Assembly: GCA_963757115.1 (NCBI GenBank)
Contig: CAVWQV010000006.1
Span: 682,001-746,000, forward strand
From: CAVWQV01 sp963757115
GTDB taxonomy: Bacteria; Pseudomonadota; Alphaproteobacteria; Acetobacterales; Acetobacteraceae
DNA length: 64,000 nt
Direction: 5' to 3'
Both the position numbers and the translations under genes were made by a program. Positions 47,524 through 57,716 of this stretch are shown here, one piece after another. The notes below the pieces were generated by a model. It did no database searches and had not been told where the DNA came from. It saw only the letters and a list, made by a program, of their open reading frames with translations. The stretch's first letter is position 1, and the number at the start of each line of letters is the position of its first letter.

Positions 47524-48639
47524 ATGATGAACGCGCTGAGAAGCAGGATGGTAATGCGGCTCCTGTTGATCGCGATCGTGGCTTGCCTGGTTCCGCTCGG
47601 GGCGCGGCCACAGGAGCGGGTGGTCAACGTCTACAACTGGACGGACTACATCGACCCCGCCGCCATCGAGCGCTTCCAGGCGGAAACCGGCATCCACGTG
47701 CGCTACGACGTGTACGACAGCCTCGAAACGTTGGAAGGCAAGCTGCTGGCGGGGCACTCCGGTTATGACGTGGTGGTGCCGACCAACGAGCCGACCTTTT
47801 CGCGCCTGATCCGTGCCGGTGCGCTCCAGCCGCTCGACAAGGCCAAGCTGCCGCATTTCGCCGGGCTCGATCCGGCGTTGATGAAGCGCGTCGAAACCTC
47901 CGATCCAGGCAACCGCTACGGCGCGATCTACCTTTGGGGCACGACGGGACTGGGCCTGATCGAGCCCAAGGTGCGTGCGCTCGCACCCGATGCTCCGCTC
48001 GACAGCTGGGACCTGCTGTTCAAGCCCGAGAACGCCCGGCGCATCGCTCCTTGCGGCATCACGATGATGGACAGCGCCACCGACGTGCTGCCGACCGTGC
48101 TCCACTATGCCGGGCGTGACCCGGACAGCGCGGAACCGGCCGACCTTGCGGCGGCGGAGCAGGTGTTGCGCGGCATTCGGCCCTACATCCGGAGCTTCGC
48201 CTCGGGCGGCGCGATCGAGGCGCTGGCCTCGGGCGAGACCTGCCTCGTGCTTTCCTATTCCGGCGACATGATCCAGGCCGCATCGCGGGCGCGGGAAGCG
48301 GGGCGGGACATCGCCGTGCGCTATGTGGCGCCGAAGGAGGGAGCGCAGCTCGGCTTTGACATGCTGGCAGTGCCGGCGGATGCGCCACACCCGGACGCAG
48401 CGCTGGCCTTCATCGACTTCCTGCTCCGCCCGGACGTGATGGCCGGGATAACCAACCACGTCCATTACGCCAACGCCGTCCCGGCGAGCCGACCCATGAT
48501 CCGGCCCGACATTGCCGACGACCCATCCATTTTCCCGCCGCCCGAGCAGATGGCGCGGTTCTTCACCGTGAAAGCCATCCCGGCCGCGGCGGAACGCGCG
48601 CGCAGCCGGATGTGGGCGCGCTTCAAGGCCGGAAACTGA
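47524..48639 (+). CDS. potF: Polyamine-type ABC transporter substrate-binding protein
   Basis: 371-residue periplasmic binding protein of the PotD/PotF family. A signal peptide (LLLIAIVACLVPLGARP) precedes the typical mature start RVVNVYNWTDYIDPAAIERF and VRYDVYDSLETLEGKLLAGH. YGAIYLWGTTGLGL and VLSYSGDMIQAASRAR are PotF-like, and the four-gene gene order supports putrescine/polyamine transport. The exact ligand needs the binding-site residues compared with PotF. ATGATG at 47524 is preceded by GTGAGG. It overlaps potG by 28 bp. Confidence 0.85.
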   Translation: MMNALRSRMVMRLLLIAIVACLVPLGARPQERVVNVYNWTDYIDPAAIERFQAETGIHVRYDVYDSLETLEGKLLAGHSGYDVVVPTNEPTFSRLIRAGALQPLDKAKLPHFAGLDPALMKRVETSDPGNRYGAIYLWGTTGLGLIEPKVRALAPDAPLDSWDLLFKPENARRIAPCGITMMDSATDVLPTVLHYAGRDPDSAEPADLAAAEQVLRGIRPYIRSFASGGAIEALASGETCLVLSYSGDMIQAASRAREAGRDIAVRYVAPKEGAQLGFDMLAVPADAPHPDAALAFIDFLLRPDVMAGITNHVHYANAVPASRPMIRPDIADDPSIFPPPEQMARFFTVKAIPAAAERARSRMWARFKAGN

Positions 48640-49670
48640 ACACGCCACCGCTGCTGCGGATCGAAGCGCTGTTCAAGCGCTTCGAGGCGGTGCCCGCGCT
48701 GGCTGGCATCGACCTCGACGTCGCGGCAGGCGAGGTGTTCGTGCTGCTGGGCGGCTCGGGTTCGGGCAAGACGACCCTGCTCCGCTGCATCGCGGGATTC
48801 GAGCGGCCCGACGCCGGTCGCATCCTGCTAGACGGCCGCGACCTTTCCCGGCTGCCGCCGCACCGCCGCGCCGTGAACACGGTGTTTCAATCCTATGCGC
48901 TGTTTCCGCACATGACGGTTGCCGGGAACATTGCGTTCGGGCTCGAGCAGGACCGGCTCGGGCGGGCCGAGGTGACGGCGCGGGTGGCCGAGATGCTGGA
49001 ACTCGTGCAGCTCGGCGGCTTCGGTGGTCGTCGCCCGCACCAGCTATCCGGCGGGCAGCGCCAGCGCGTGGCGCTGGCCCGCGCGCTCGCACGCCGCCCC
49101 CGGCTGCTGCTGCTTGATGAGCCGCTGTCCGCACTCGATCGGGGTCTCAGAGAGCAGACGCGCTCGGAACTGCTCGGCGTGCAGCGCCGGCTCGGCACCA
49201 CATTCGTCCTGGTCACGCACGACCAGGAGGAGGCGCTCGGGATGGCGTCGCGGATCGGCGTGCTGCGGGATGGGCGGCTCGCACAGGTCGGGACCCCGGC
49301 GGAGCTCTACGAGCAGCCAGCAGATCGGTTCATCGCCACGTTTCTGGGTGCGGCGAACGTGCTGCCGGGCGTGATGCGCGATGGCGGCGTGGAGCTGCCG
49401 GGCCTCGGCATGGTGCCGACGGCCGCCGCCGCGCGCGCCCGGGCGGGCGAACCCGTCTTCCTCGCCATCCGACCGGAACGCGTGCTGCTCGATCCAGCGG
49501 GTTTTCCGGCAAAGGTGGAGGAGCGCGTCTACCGGGGAGACGGGTGGGACGTGATGCTGCGGCTCGCGAACGGGGCCACGCTCCGTGTTGCCCGGCCCGC
49601 GGCCGAGCCGCCCGTCGAGCCGGTCGCCGTCGCGTTTCCGCCGGACGCCTGTGTGGTGCTCACCGAGTGA
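48612..49670 (+). CDS. potG: Polyamine-type ABC transporter ATP-binding protein
   Basis: 352-residue ATPase: Walker A LLGGSGSGKTTLL, Q-loop VFQSYALFPHMTV, signature LSGGQRQRVALARAL, Walker B LLLLDEPLSALD and H-loop LVTHDQEEALGM. A C-terminal TOBE-type domain (EPVFLAIRPERVLL, GDGWDVMLRLANGATLRV) is typical of PotA/PotG. The start is uncertain: a GTG at 48612 overlaps potF. Its stop overlaps the potH start (GTGA at 49667-49670), so potFGHI are translated as a unit. Confidence 0.9.
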   Translation: MGALQGRKLNTPPLLRIEALFKRFEAVPALAGIDLDVAAGEVFVLLGGSGSGKTTLLRCIAGFERPDAGRILLDGRDLSRLPPHRRAVNTVFQSYALFPHMTVAGNIAFGLEQDRLGRAEVTARVAEMLELVQLGGFGGRRPHQLSGGQRQRVALARALARRPRLLLLDEPLSALDRGLREQTRSELLGVQRRLGTTFVLVTHDQEEALGMASRIGVLRDGRLAQVGTPAELYEQPADRFIATFLGAANVLPGVMRDGGVELPGLGMVPTAAAARARAGEPVFLAIRPERVLLDPAGFPAKVEERVYRGDGWDVMLRLANGATLRVARPAAEPPVEPVAVAFPPDACVVLTE

Positions 49671-50495
49671 GCGCCCGTCGCGCCGTGGTCCTGGCGCTGC
49701 CGTGGACGTGGCTCACCCTGTTCCTGCTGACACCGCTGGCGATCCTGCTCGCGATCGCTTTCGCGCGCCCCGCCGACGGCGTCCCGCCCTTCGCCCTTGC
49801 CCTCGATCCCGGAGCGATCACCGGCCTCCTGGACCCGTATTACCTCGCAGCCTTCCTGGTCAGCCTGAAGATCGCGGGAATCACGGCTCTTGCCTGCCTC
49901 GTGATCGGCTATCCGATGGCACTCGCCATCGCGCGCGCGCCGGAACGGTGGCGATCGTTGCTGTTGTCCCTCGTCATCCTGCCGTTCTGGACCGGCTTCC
50001 TCCTCCGCATGGTCGCCTGGATCGGCCTGCTCAGGGATGAGGGCTGGATCAACGCGGATTATGCAATGGCTCGGACTGACGAACGGTCCCGTCCATCTGC
50101 TCTACACGGAGGGGGCCGTGTACGTCGGCATGGTCTACGCCTATCTGCCCTTCATGGTGCTGCCGCTCTACGCGCGGCTCTCGAAGCGCGATCCGGCGCT
50201 GGAGGAGGCGGCGGCCGATCTCGGCGCGTCGCCCTTGCGGGTTTTCGTCAGGGTCGTTTTGCCCCTCTCGCTTCCCGGGGTTTGGGCGGGCCTCCTCCTC
50301 GTGTTCATCCCAGCCATGGGCGAGTATGTCGTTCCGGAGCTGCTGGGTGGTCCCAGCGCCGAAACCATGGGCCGCGTGCTCTGGGGCGAATTCTTCGCCA
50401 ATCACGACTGGCCGACGGCGGCGGCGCTGGCCTCCGTGCTGCTCGTGCTCCTTCTGCTGCCGGCCGCGTCACTCGGGGCCTTGCGCCGGGGATGA
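49667..50495 (+). CDS. potH: Polyamine-type ABC transporter permease (frame broken near 50056)
   Basis: Inner-membrane permease of the PotB/PotH type: a first helix LALPWTWLTLFLLTPLAILL, then LVIGYPMALAIARAPERWRS and LPFWTGFLLRMVAWIGLLRD. One extra G near 50056 (AACGCGG-ATT) breaks the frame; removing it joins to IMQWLGLTNGPVHLLYTEGA and the conserved EAA loop (EEAAADLGASPLRVFVRVVL), ending at 50495 for ~275 residues. The stop overlaps the potI ATG. Confidence 0.88.
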
Positions 50496-51299
50496 GCCCG
50501 TTTCTGCGCACCTGGCTGCTCGCGACCTACGCCTTCCTGTATTTGCCGATCGCGTTGCTCGTCGTGTTCAGCTTCAACGATTCCCGCCTGCTTACGGCCT
50601 GGAGCGGGTTCTCGGGGCGCTGGTACGTGGCGCTGTGGCACGACGCCCCACTGCTGGGGGCCGGGCTGCTGTCACTTCGCATCGCTGTCCTGTCGGCCAC
50701 GGCGGCGACGATCGTCGGCACCGCGGCCGGTTTCGCCCTCGTGCGCTTCGGTCGATTCCGCGGCCGGGGCGGCTTCGCCCTCGTGCTCGCCGTGCCTCTG
50801 GTGCTGCCGGACGTGGTGACCGGCCTGTCTCTCCTGCTGCTGTTCGTCACCACCGAGCGCCTGCTCGGCTGGCCCGCCGAGCGCGGCGCCGTCACCATCG
50901 CCATCGCCCATGCGAGCTTCGCGCTCGCCTATGTCGCGGTCGTTGTACAGGCGCGGCTCGCCGACGCCGGGACCGAGCTCGAGGAGGCCGCCGCCGACCT
51001 CGGGGCCGCGCCGGCCCGCGTGTTCGTGCGAATTACACTGCCCCTGATGGCGCCCGCGCTCGTCTCCGGCTGGCTGCTCGCCTTCACCTTGTCGCTCGAC
51101 GATCTGGTGGTGGCGAGCTTCGTGTCCGGCCCCGGCGCATCCACCCTGCCGATGGTGCTGTTTTCGTCGATGCGCCTGGGCGTGACGCCGGAGATGAACG
51201 CACTGGCCAGCAGCGTGCTTCTGCTCGTGGGTCTGGCGCTCGGAGGCGCATGGCTGGCGCGAATTTGGGCCGTTGCGGCACGAACGGGCGCCTCGGTAG
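50492..51299 (+). CDS. potI: Polyamine-type ABC transporter permease (3' frame uncertain)
   Basis: PotC/PotI-type permease, six hydrophobic segments (LLATYAFLYLPIALLVVFSF, GGFALVLAVPLVLPDVVTGL, LVSGWLLAFTLSLDDLVVAS) with the EAA loop EEAAADLGAAPARVFVRITL. The start ATG overlaps potH by 4 bp. As written the frame has no stop and runs into the next gene in another frame. One extra base between ~51250 and 51297 would give a TAG at 51297-51299, which I take as the end (~268 residues). The 3' end is an inference. Confidence 0.85.
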
Positions 51300-51332
51300 T
51301 TTCCGCGGCTGGCCGCTACCGAGGAAAGACCG

Positions 51333-52535
<1,203 letters not shown>

Positions 52536-52536
52536 A

Positions 52537-53742
52537 ATGCCGGCGCTGGCACAGCGGCTCGGGCGCACTTCGGTGGCCTCGTCCGTCCAGATGTCGATCC
52601 GCGCGCGCGAACTGCGGGCGGCCGGGCGCGACGTCATCTCGCTCGCGATCGGCGAGCCCGATTTCGACACGCCACGGCACGCGATCGAGGCAGGCTACCA
52701 GGCGGCGCTGCGGGGCGACACGAAATACCCTCCGCAGGACGGCACGTTGGCGCTGAAGGAGGCGATCGCGCGCAAGTTCAAGCGCGACAACGGCCTTGAT
52801 TACAGCCCGGACGGCGAGATCATCGTCTCCAACGGCGGCAAGCAGTCGATCTACAGCGCGTTCATGGCGACCCTCGACGAGGGCGACGAGGTGGTCATTC
52901 CCTCGCCCTATTGGGCTGCCTATCCCCTGATGGCACAGCTGATCGGCGCCAAGCCGGTGTTCGTGTCCTGCCCGCAGAACAACGGCTTCAAGCCGCTCCC
53001 GGCCGACATCGACGGCGTCATCACGGCGCGCACCAAGTGGCTGATGCTGAACTTGCCGAACAATCCCACCGGGGCCGATTGTTCGCCGGAGGAGTTAGCC
53101 GCCATCGCCGCGGTGATGCGCAAGCACCCGCATGTCTGGATCATGGCGGACGATATGTACGAGCATCTCCGCTTTGATGGGCGGCGGCACCCGACGATCG
53201 CCGAGGTCGATCCCGGCCTGAAGGACAGGGTTCTTACCGTCAGCGGCGTATCGAAGACCTACGCCATGACGGGCTGGCGGATCGGCTTCGCGGGCGGTCC
53301 CCGGCCGCTCGTCAAGGCAATGGCCGCCGTGCAAGGCCACTCCAACGCGGGCATCTCGACGGTAGGGCAGGCGGCGGCCGCAGCGGCGCTCAACGGGCCG
53401 CAGGACGAGGCAGCCGCGATGGTCGTCGCCTACCGGCGCCGGCGCGATTTGGTGGTGGACGGCCTCAACGCCTGTCCCGGCATCGCCTGTCATAAGCCGG
53501 AAGGCGCGTTCTACGTCTTTCCCAACATCGCCGGCTGCCTCGGCAAGACCTCGGGCGGCGGCCGCACCGTCCTGACCGATCAGGATTTCTGCACTGCCCT
53601 GCTCGAGGAGCAATATGTGGCCACGGTGCATGGCGCCGCGTTCGGGATGAGCCCTTATGCGCGGATCAGCTATGCGACCGACGACGCCTCGCTGATCGAA
53701 GCATGCCGGCGCATCCGCGCGTTCTGCGCCGAGCTACACTGA
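52537..53742 (+). CDS. Class I/II aminotransferase (AspC-like), second of a tandem pair
   Basis: 401 residues. The same AspC Ib pattern: VISLAIGEPDFDTPRHAIEA, LPNNPTGADCSPEELAAIA, PLP Lys240 in SGVSKTYAMTGWRIGFAGG and HKPEGAFYVFPNIAGCLG. It is close enough to the preceding protein to be a tandem duplicate that has diverged (loop after the GEPDFDT block and C-terminal half differ). The start lies 1 base after the first gene's stop. A rho-independent-like terminator overlaps its stop codon. Substrate preference is unknown. Confidence 0.9.
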   Translation: MPALAQRLGRTSVASSVQMSIRARELRAAGRDVISLAIGEPDFDTPRHAIEAGYQAALRGDTKYPPQDGTLALKEAIARKFKRDNGLDYSPDGEIIVSNGGKQSIYSAFMATLDEGDEVVIPSPYWAAYPLMAQLIGAKPVFVSCPQNNGFKPLPADIDGVITARTKWLMLNLPNNPTGADCSPEELAAIAAVMRKHPHVWIMADDMYEHLRFDGRRHPTIAEVDPGLKDRVLTVSGVSKTYAMTGWRIGFAGGPRPLVKAMAAVQGHSNAGISTVGQAAAAAALNGPQDEAAAMVVAYRRRRDLVVDGLNACPGIACHKPEGAFYVFPNIAGCLGKTSGGGRTVLTDQDFCTALLEEQYVATVHGAAFGMSPYARISYATDDASLIEACRRIRAFCAELH

Positions 53743-53775
53743 CGCCGAAAACGCCGGCGTCACTTCGTTTTATTG
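53740..53775 (+). terminator. Rho-independent terminator after the aminotransferase pair
   Basis: TGACGCCG (53740-53747) pairs with CGGCGTCA (53755-53762) to form an 8-bp stem with a 7-nt A-rich loop, followed by CTTCGTTTTATT. The stem starts at the stop codon of the second aminotransferase, so it likely ends the pot-aminotransferase transcript. Confidence 0.75.
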
Positions 53776-53851
53776 CCCGATTATTGCAACCGATACGAGC
53801 GGTGACTGGATAACGGCTGAACCGCAATAGCGGCCCGTGCTACCCGGTGTT

Positions 53852-55006
53852 ATGATCAATTGCGCAGTCAAAGGCCGTCGCGCCGCTCTTAAGATCGCCG
53901 CGGGACTGTTAGTCGGTTTGCTTGCCTGCGCGGGAGCGCAAGCAAAGCCGGCCGTCAACCGGCTTGCCGTTCTGCAGCGCGGCGTCAATCTCACCAACTG
54001 GTTCCGTTATCCGCCTGATGGCAACGATGCCGCCATCCGTGCCTACATGAGCGACGCGGCGATCGCAGGTCTCACCGCCGTCGGATTCACCTTTGTCCGA
54101 CTGGCCGTGCAGCCTGAATTCCTGAATGCCGCGCCGCAGCGGATCGGCCTGCTCGCTGAAGCGATCGGCCGCTTGGAGGAGGCGGGGCTCGGCGTCGTTG
54201 TCGAGCTGCATCCGACCACATGGCATCTCGAGACAGTGCAGGCCGACCGGGACCAGCTCGCCGCGACTTGGCAGGCACTTGCCCCCATGCTCGCCCAATT
54301 CGACCCTGGGCTGACGTTCCCGGAGATCGTCAACGAACCTGTGTTCACGGGCGACATCGCCGCCTGGCAGACGTTGCAAGCCTCGATCCTCGGCCTTATC
54401 CGGACCGCCTTGCCCAACTCCACCGTCGTGCTCTCAGGCAACGATTGGAGCAGCCTTTATGGTCTGCTGCGGCTGACACCGGTGCCGGACGGCAACGTGA
54501 TCTACACCCTTCATTTCTACGAGCCACGTGTGCTCGTGCTGCTCGGCAACTGGGATCCGACCGTGGATGAGTCGGCACTCGCCACGTTGCCGTTCCCGGT
54601 AGCGCAGCCGTGCATCAGCGTGCCCGCCTCCGGCAACACGTTCACCCTCATGAACGGCTATTGCGAAGAGAACTGGACGAACGACACGCTCCAGGGACTT
54701 GTCCAGCAGGCCGCGCAATGGGCGGCAAGTAACGGTGCGAGCGTGCTCATGGGCGAGTTCGGCGCGAACCACGCTCTGAATTCCCAAGCGCGGTTGACTT
54801 GGATGACCGACGTGCGAACCGACGCCGAGCAGTCAGGCCTCGGTTGGGCGCTCTGGGGCTACGATGACGTTATGGGCTTCGATCTGCACCGTCCGCCGCC
54901 CCAGAGTCCCGTGCTCGATCCCGGTGTGCTGGGGGCACTTGGGTTGCACGCACCCCGCAGTGGCGGAGGGCGTGACCGCAAAGGTCTGAAGCGGCTGCCA
55001 AAATAA
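53852..55006 (+). CDS. Secreted glycoside hydrolase family 5-like enzyme
   Basis: 384 residues with a signal peptide (LKIAAGLLVGLLACAGAQA) and a GH5-type (beta/alpha)8 barrel. The acid/base Glu162 lies in FPEIVNEPVF and the nucleophile Glu302 in VLMGEFGANHA; RGVNLTNWFRYP near the mature N-terminus and TLHFYEPRVL, ALWGYDDVMGF are family blocks. Endoglucanase or another beta-glycanase activity is plausible, and the substrate is unknown. A GTG at 53837 is in frame, but the ATG at 53852 places the signal peptide normally. A palindromic hairpin follows its stop. Confidence 0.82.
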   Translation: MINCAVKGRRAALKIAAGLLVGLLACAGAQAKPAVNRLAVLQRGVNLTNWFRYPPDGNDAAIRAYMSDAAIAGLTAVGFTFVRLAVQPEFLNAAPQRIGLLAEAIGRLEEAGLGVVVELHPTTWHLETVQADRDQLAATWQALAPMLAQFDPGLTFPEIVNEPVFTGDIAAWQTLQASILGLIRTALPNSTVVLSGNDWSSLYGLLRLTPVPDGNVIYTLHFYEPRVLVLLGNWDPTVDESALATLPFPVAQPCISVPASGNTFTLMNGYCEENWTNDTLQGLVQQAAQWAASNGASVLMGEFGANHALNSQARLTWMTDVRTDAEQSGLGWALWGYDDVMGFDLHRPPPQSPVLDPGVLGALGLHAPRSGGGRDRKGLKRLPK

Positions 55007-55012
55007 GACGCC

Positions 55013-55035
55013 ATGCGCGGGCTTGACCCGCGCAT
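55013..55035. repeat. Short palindrome (hairpin) between convergent genes
   Basis: ATGCGCGGG (55013-55021) and CCCGCGCAT (55027-55035) form a perfect 9-bp stem around CTTGA. The CGGGCTTGACCCG core resembles half of the 25043-25126 element, so it may belong to the same dispersed palindrome family and act as a bidirectional terminator between the GH5 and GST genes. Confidence 0.55.
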
Positions 55036-55055
55036 CCGCCCACGGTGGAACTCCT

Positions 55056-55769
55056 CTAAGCGGCGTGCTCGCCGCGGCCGAACAGCTTGTCCAGCACCTC
55101 GGGCGCGGCTTTGTCGAACTGAGTCGTCCTGGCGCGCACCTCGTCGGTCGCCCCGAGCGCGGTCTTTACCGCCGGACGCGCAGCCATCTTCTCCGCCCAG
55201 GCCGCGACGTTGCCGAAGCGCTTCGCGTCCTCCGCGCCGAGCAGCACAGGCATCGCGCGCGCCCAAGGGAACCAGGCGATGTCGGCAATGCTGTATTCGG
55301 CGCCGCCGAGCCAGGGCGAGGTGCCAAGCCTGTCTTCCGCCACCTGTAACGCGCGGTGTACCTGCGTCTTGTAGCGGCTGCGCGAGTAGTCCTGACCTTC
55401 CTTCGGCGCGAAGCGGACGTAGTGCACGTATTGCCCAAACATCGGACCGAGCGTGGTCACCGCCTGGATCATCCACTGGATCGCGTCAAACTTCGCCGTC
55501 GTTTCCGTAGGCAACAACTTGCCGGTCTTTTCCGCCAAATAGAGCAGGATCGCCGCTGACTCGAACACCGTGTATGGCTTGCCGCCCGGGCCCTCATGAT
55601 CGACGATCACGGGCACTTTTGCGAGCGGGTTCAGCTTGCGGAACTCGGCGCTGAATTGCTGTCCGCCGAACACATCGACGGGTTTCACCTGATACTGCAA
55701 GCCCATCTCTTCGAGCGCTATATAGACCCGCACCACGTTGGGGCTGCCCATCCCGTAAAGATCGATCAT
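55056..55769 (-). CDS. Glutathione S-transferase-like protein, downstream copy
   Basis: 237 residues. The N-terminal thioredoxin-like domain starts MIDLYGMGSPNVVRVYIALE and carries LNPLAKVPVIVDHEGPGGKP (cis-Pro VP motif and ES-type TVFESAAILLYLAEKTG). The all-helical C-terminal domain includes IADIAWFPWARAMPVLLG. The motif pattern fits GSTs of the GstB/YfcG-like type. It is a tandem duplicate of the next gene upstream (55856-56569); 86 bp separate them. The substrate is unknown. Confidence 0.85.
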   Translation of the reverse strand: MIDLYGMGSPNVVRVYIALEEMGLQYQVKPVDVFGGQQFSAEFRKLNPLAKVPVIVDHEGPGGKPYTVFESAAILLYLAEKTGKLLPTETTAKFDAIQWMIQAVTTLGPMFGQYVHYVRFAPKEGQDYSRSRYKTQVHRALQVAEDRLGTSPWLGGAEYSIADIAWFPWARAMPVLLGAEDAKRFGNVAAWAEKMAARPAVKTALGATDEVRARTTQFDKAAPEVLDKLFGRGEHAA

Positions 55770-55855
55770 CGCTGTTCCACCTTGTGTAGCGTTATCAAAG
55801 CCGCTTCTAGCGAGCCAACGAAAGATGCGACGGCTCGCAAACCGCGCAGCTCGGT

Positions 55856-56569
55856 CTAAGCGGCGGCGAACTCGCCGCGCCCGAACATCTTGTCCAGCAC
55901 CTCTGGCCGCCCCTCGTCCAACTGCGTCAGACCTTTGCTCATCTCGGCCACCGCCGCGTTCGCTTTGACAACTCCCGGCCGGCCCGATAGCCGTTCCGTC
56001 CATTCAGTGACCTTAGGGAACGTCTTCGCCGCCTCCGCGCCTAGCAGGCCGGGCAGATAGCCAGCCCAGGGAAGCCAGGCGATGTCGGCGATCGAGAATT
56101 CGCTCCCGCCGAGGTAGGATGACCGACCCAGCCGCTCCTCGGCGACTTCGAAAACCCGGTGAACCTGCGTGCGGTACCGACTGACGGAATAGTCATTACC
56201 CTTCGGCGCGAAGCGCAGGAAATGGAACAGCTGCCCGCACATCGGCCCCAATGACGTTACTCCCTGGATGAGCCATTGCACCGCCTCGAAGTGCCGTGCC
56301 TTGTCCGTGGGAAGCAGCTTGCCGGTCTTATCCGCGAGATACAGCATGATGGCGGCCAACTCGAAGACGGTAAACGGTTGGCCGTCCGGCCCCTCGCGGT
56401 CGACAATCACCGGCACTTTGGCGATCGGGTTCAACTTGCGGAACTCGGCCGTGAATTGCTGGCCGCCGAAGACGTCGACTGGCTTCACTTCGTAGGGCAG
56501 GCCGAACTCCTCGAGTGCTATGAAGATACGCACCGCGTTCGGGCTGTACATTGCATAGAGGTCAATCAT
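55856..56569 (-). CDS. Glutathione S-transferase-like protein, upstream copy
   Basis: 237 residues, the same length as its neighbour and alignable without gaps over most of its length: MIDLYAMYSPNAVRIFIALE, LNPIAKVPVIVDREGPDGQP, TVFELAAIMLYLADKTGKLL and IADIAWLPWAGYLPGLLGAE. In this copy the Ser of the ES motif is Leu (FELAA), which may alter glutathione binding. It is read first, with the other copy downstream; both are on the minus strand below the acyl-CoA dehydrogenase gene (31 bp away). Confidence 0.85.
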   Translation of the reverse strand: MIDLYAMYSPNAVRIFIALEEFGLPYEVKPVDVFGGQQFTAEFRKLNPIAKVPVIVDREGPDGQPFTVFELAAIMLYLADKTGKLLPTDKARHFEAVQWLIQGVTSLGPMCGQLFHFLRFAPKGNDYSVSRYRTQVHRVFEVAEERLGRSSYLGGSEFSIADIAWLPWAGYLPGLLGAEAAKTFPKVTEWTERLSGRPGVVKANAAVAEMSKGLTQLDEGRPEVLDKMFGRGEFAAA

Positions 56570-56600
56570 GACCGTTTCCCCCGATGTTATTCAGGGGACC

Positions 56601-57686
56601 CTAGCATGACGGCGCGGCGGCGCCATCATGGGCGCGTAGCAGCGCCGCACCGAGCTGCGCCTGCCGCGCGAGCCGGGCGGTCCGCGCGACGCCCAGCGAG
56701 ATGCCGAGCGCATCCAGCAGCGCAGCGAGGCGCGCATCGCCGCCGCGGGCGTCACCGAACTGTCGCGCCCGCGCCAGCACCTCGGCCGCCAGCACGCGGA
56801 CACCCACCAGCGCCGGACCGGGTGGCGCGTGCGTCGCGTCCAGTGCGGCGACGAGCGCGGCCGAGCCTACCGCCATCAGCTCGATAAGCGCGGCCATCGC
56901 GCCGAGCTCTCCTGCATCTTCGGCAACCCCAATCGCGCCGAGTTGCCTGAGCACCGCGCGGAAGCTGCCGACGGTGCCGGCGGTGCCGACCGCGTCCTCG
57001 ATATCGCGGAACGGCAGTGCCATCCGCTCGTAGGCGTCGTCCGCCGGCCCGAGCCGGTTTGCCTCCGGCACCGCGCAATCGGCGAGGCGCAGCCCGCAAT
57101 GCAAGGCCGGCCGCAGCGCCGGCATGTCCGGCATCGGCACGCGCTCGACCCCTGGCGTTTCGGCCGGAACAAGGAATGCGCTGTATCGCTTGCGCCCATC
57201 AGTAACGGCGGTGATTGCGAACACGACGAACAAATCGGCGATCGGGCCGTTGGTGAGGTAGGCCTTCTCCCCGGTCAGCACGTACGCGTTGCCGCGGTGC
57301 TCGGCCGTCGTGCGAAGATGCTTGGGGTGCGCGCCGGCTCCGGGCTCGGAAATGGCCACGGAGGCGGTGCTCCGGCCGTTCGCGAGTGCGGGCAGCAAGC
57401 GCGCGCACTGCTCGCCGGTGCCGAACTGCGCAATGAAATAGCGCGCTACCATCTGGTGCGCGGCGAACGCGCCGCCGAGCCCCGGGAACCCGGTGCCGGC
57501 GATCAGCGCGGTCTCCGCCGCGGCGATCCCGGCATAGCCGCCGCCCGCGCCGCCATGTGTCGGGTCGAGGCCGATACGGAACAGCCCGGCCTCGCCCATG
57601 GCTCGCCAAATGTCGTGCGGGAATTCCGGCTCGACGCGGAGATCACGCGCGCCGACCAGCGAGCGGGCGAGGGTCTCGATTTCCAT
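56601..57686 (-). CDS. Acyl-CoA dehydrogenase family protein, divergent C-terminus
   Basis: 361 residues. The N-terminal alpha-helical and middle beta-domains fit the family: IWRAMGEAGLFRIGLDPTHG, FAAHQMVARYFIAQFGTGEQ, ASVAISEPGAGAHPKHLRTT (FAD/substrate loop), YVLTGEKAYLTNGPIADLFV and RYSAFLVPAETPGVERVPMP. The C-terminal domain lacks the usual catalytic-Glu/YGGxG and RDxR-type blocks of acyl-CoA dehydrogenases, so activity is uncertain. A non-acyl-CoA substrate is possible. The ATG at 57686 is used; an in-frame TTG at 57698 is less likely. It is 30 bp downstream of ureG on the same strand, perhaps cotranscribed. Confidence 0.75.
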   Translation of the reverse strand: MEIETLARSLVGARDLRVEPEFPHDIWRAMGEAGLFRIGLDPTHGGAGGGYAGIAAAETALIAGTGFPGLGGAFAAHQMVARYFIAQFGTGEQCARLLPALANGRSTASVAISEPGAGAHPKHLRTTAEHRGNAYVLTGEKAYLTNGPIADLFVVFAITAVTDGRKRYSAFLVPAETPGVERVPMPDMPALRPALHCGLRLADCAVPEANRLGPADDAYERMALPFRDIEDAVGTAGTVGSFRAVLRQLGAIGVAEDAGELGAMAALIELMAVGSAALVAALDATHAPPGPALVGVRVLAAEVLARARQFGDARGGDARLAALLDALGISLGVARTARLARQAQLGAALLRAHDGAAAPSC

Positions 57687-57716
57687 GCAGCGATCCAAGC
57701 GAAGCCGGGCTTGAAG

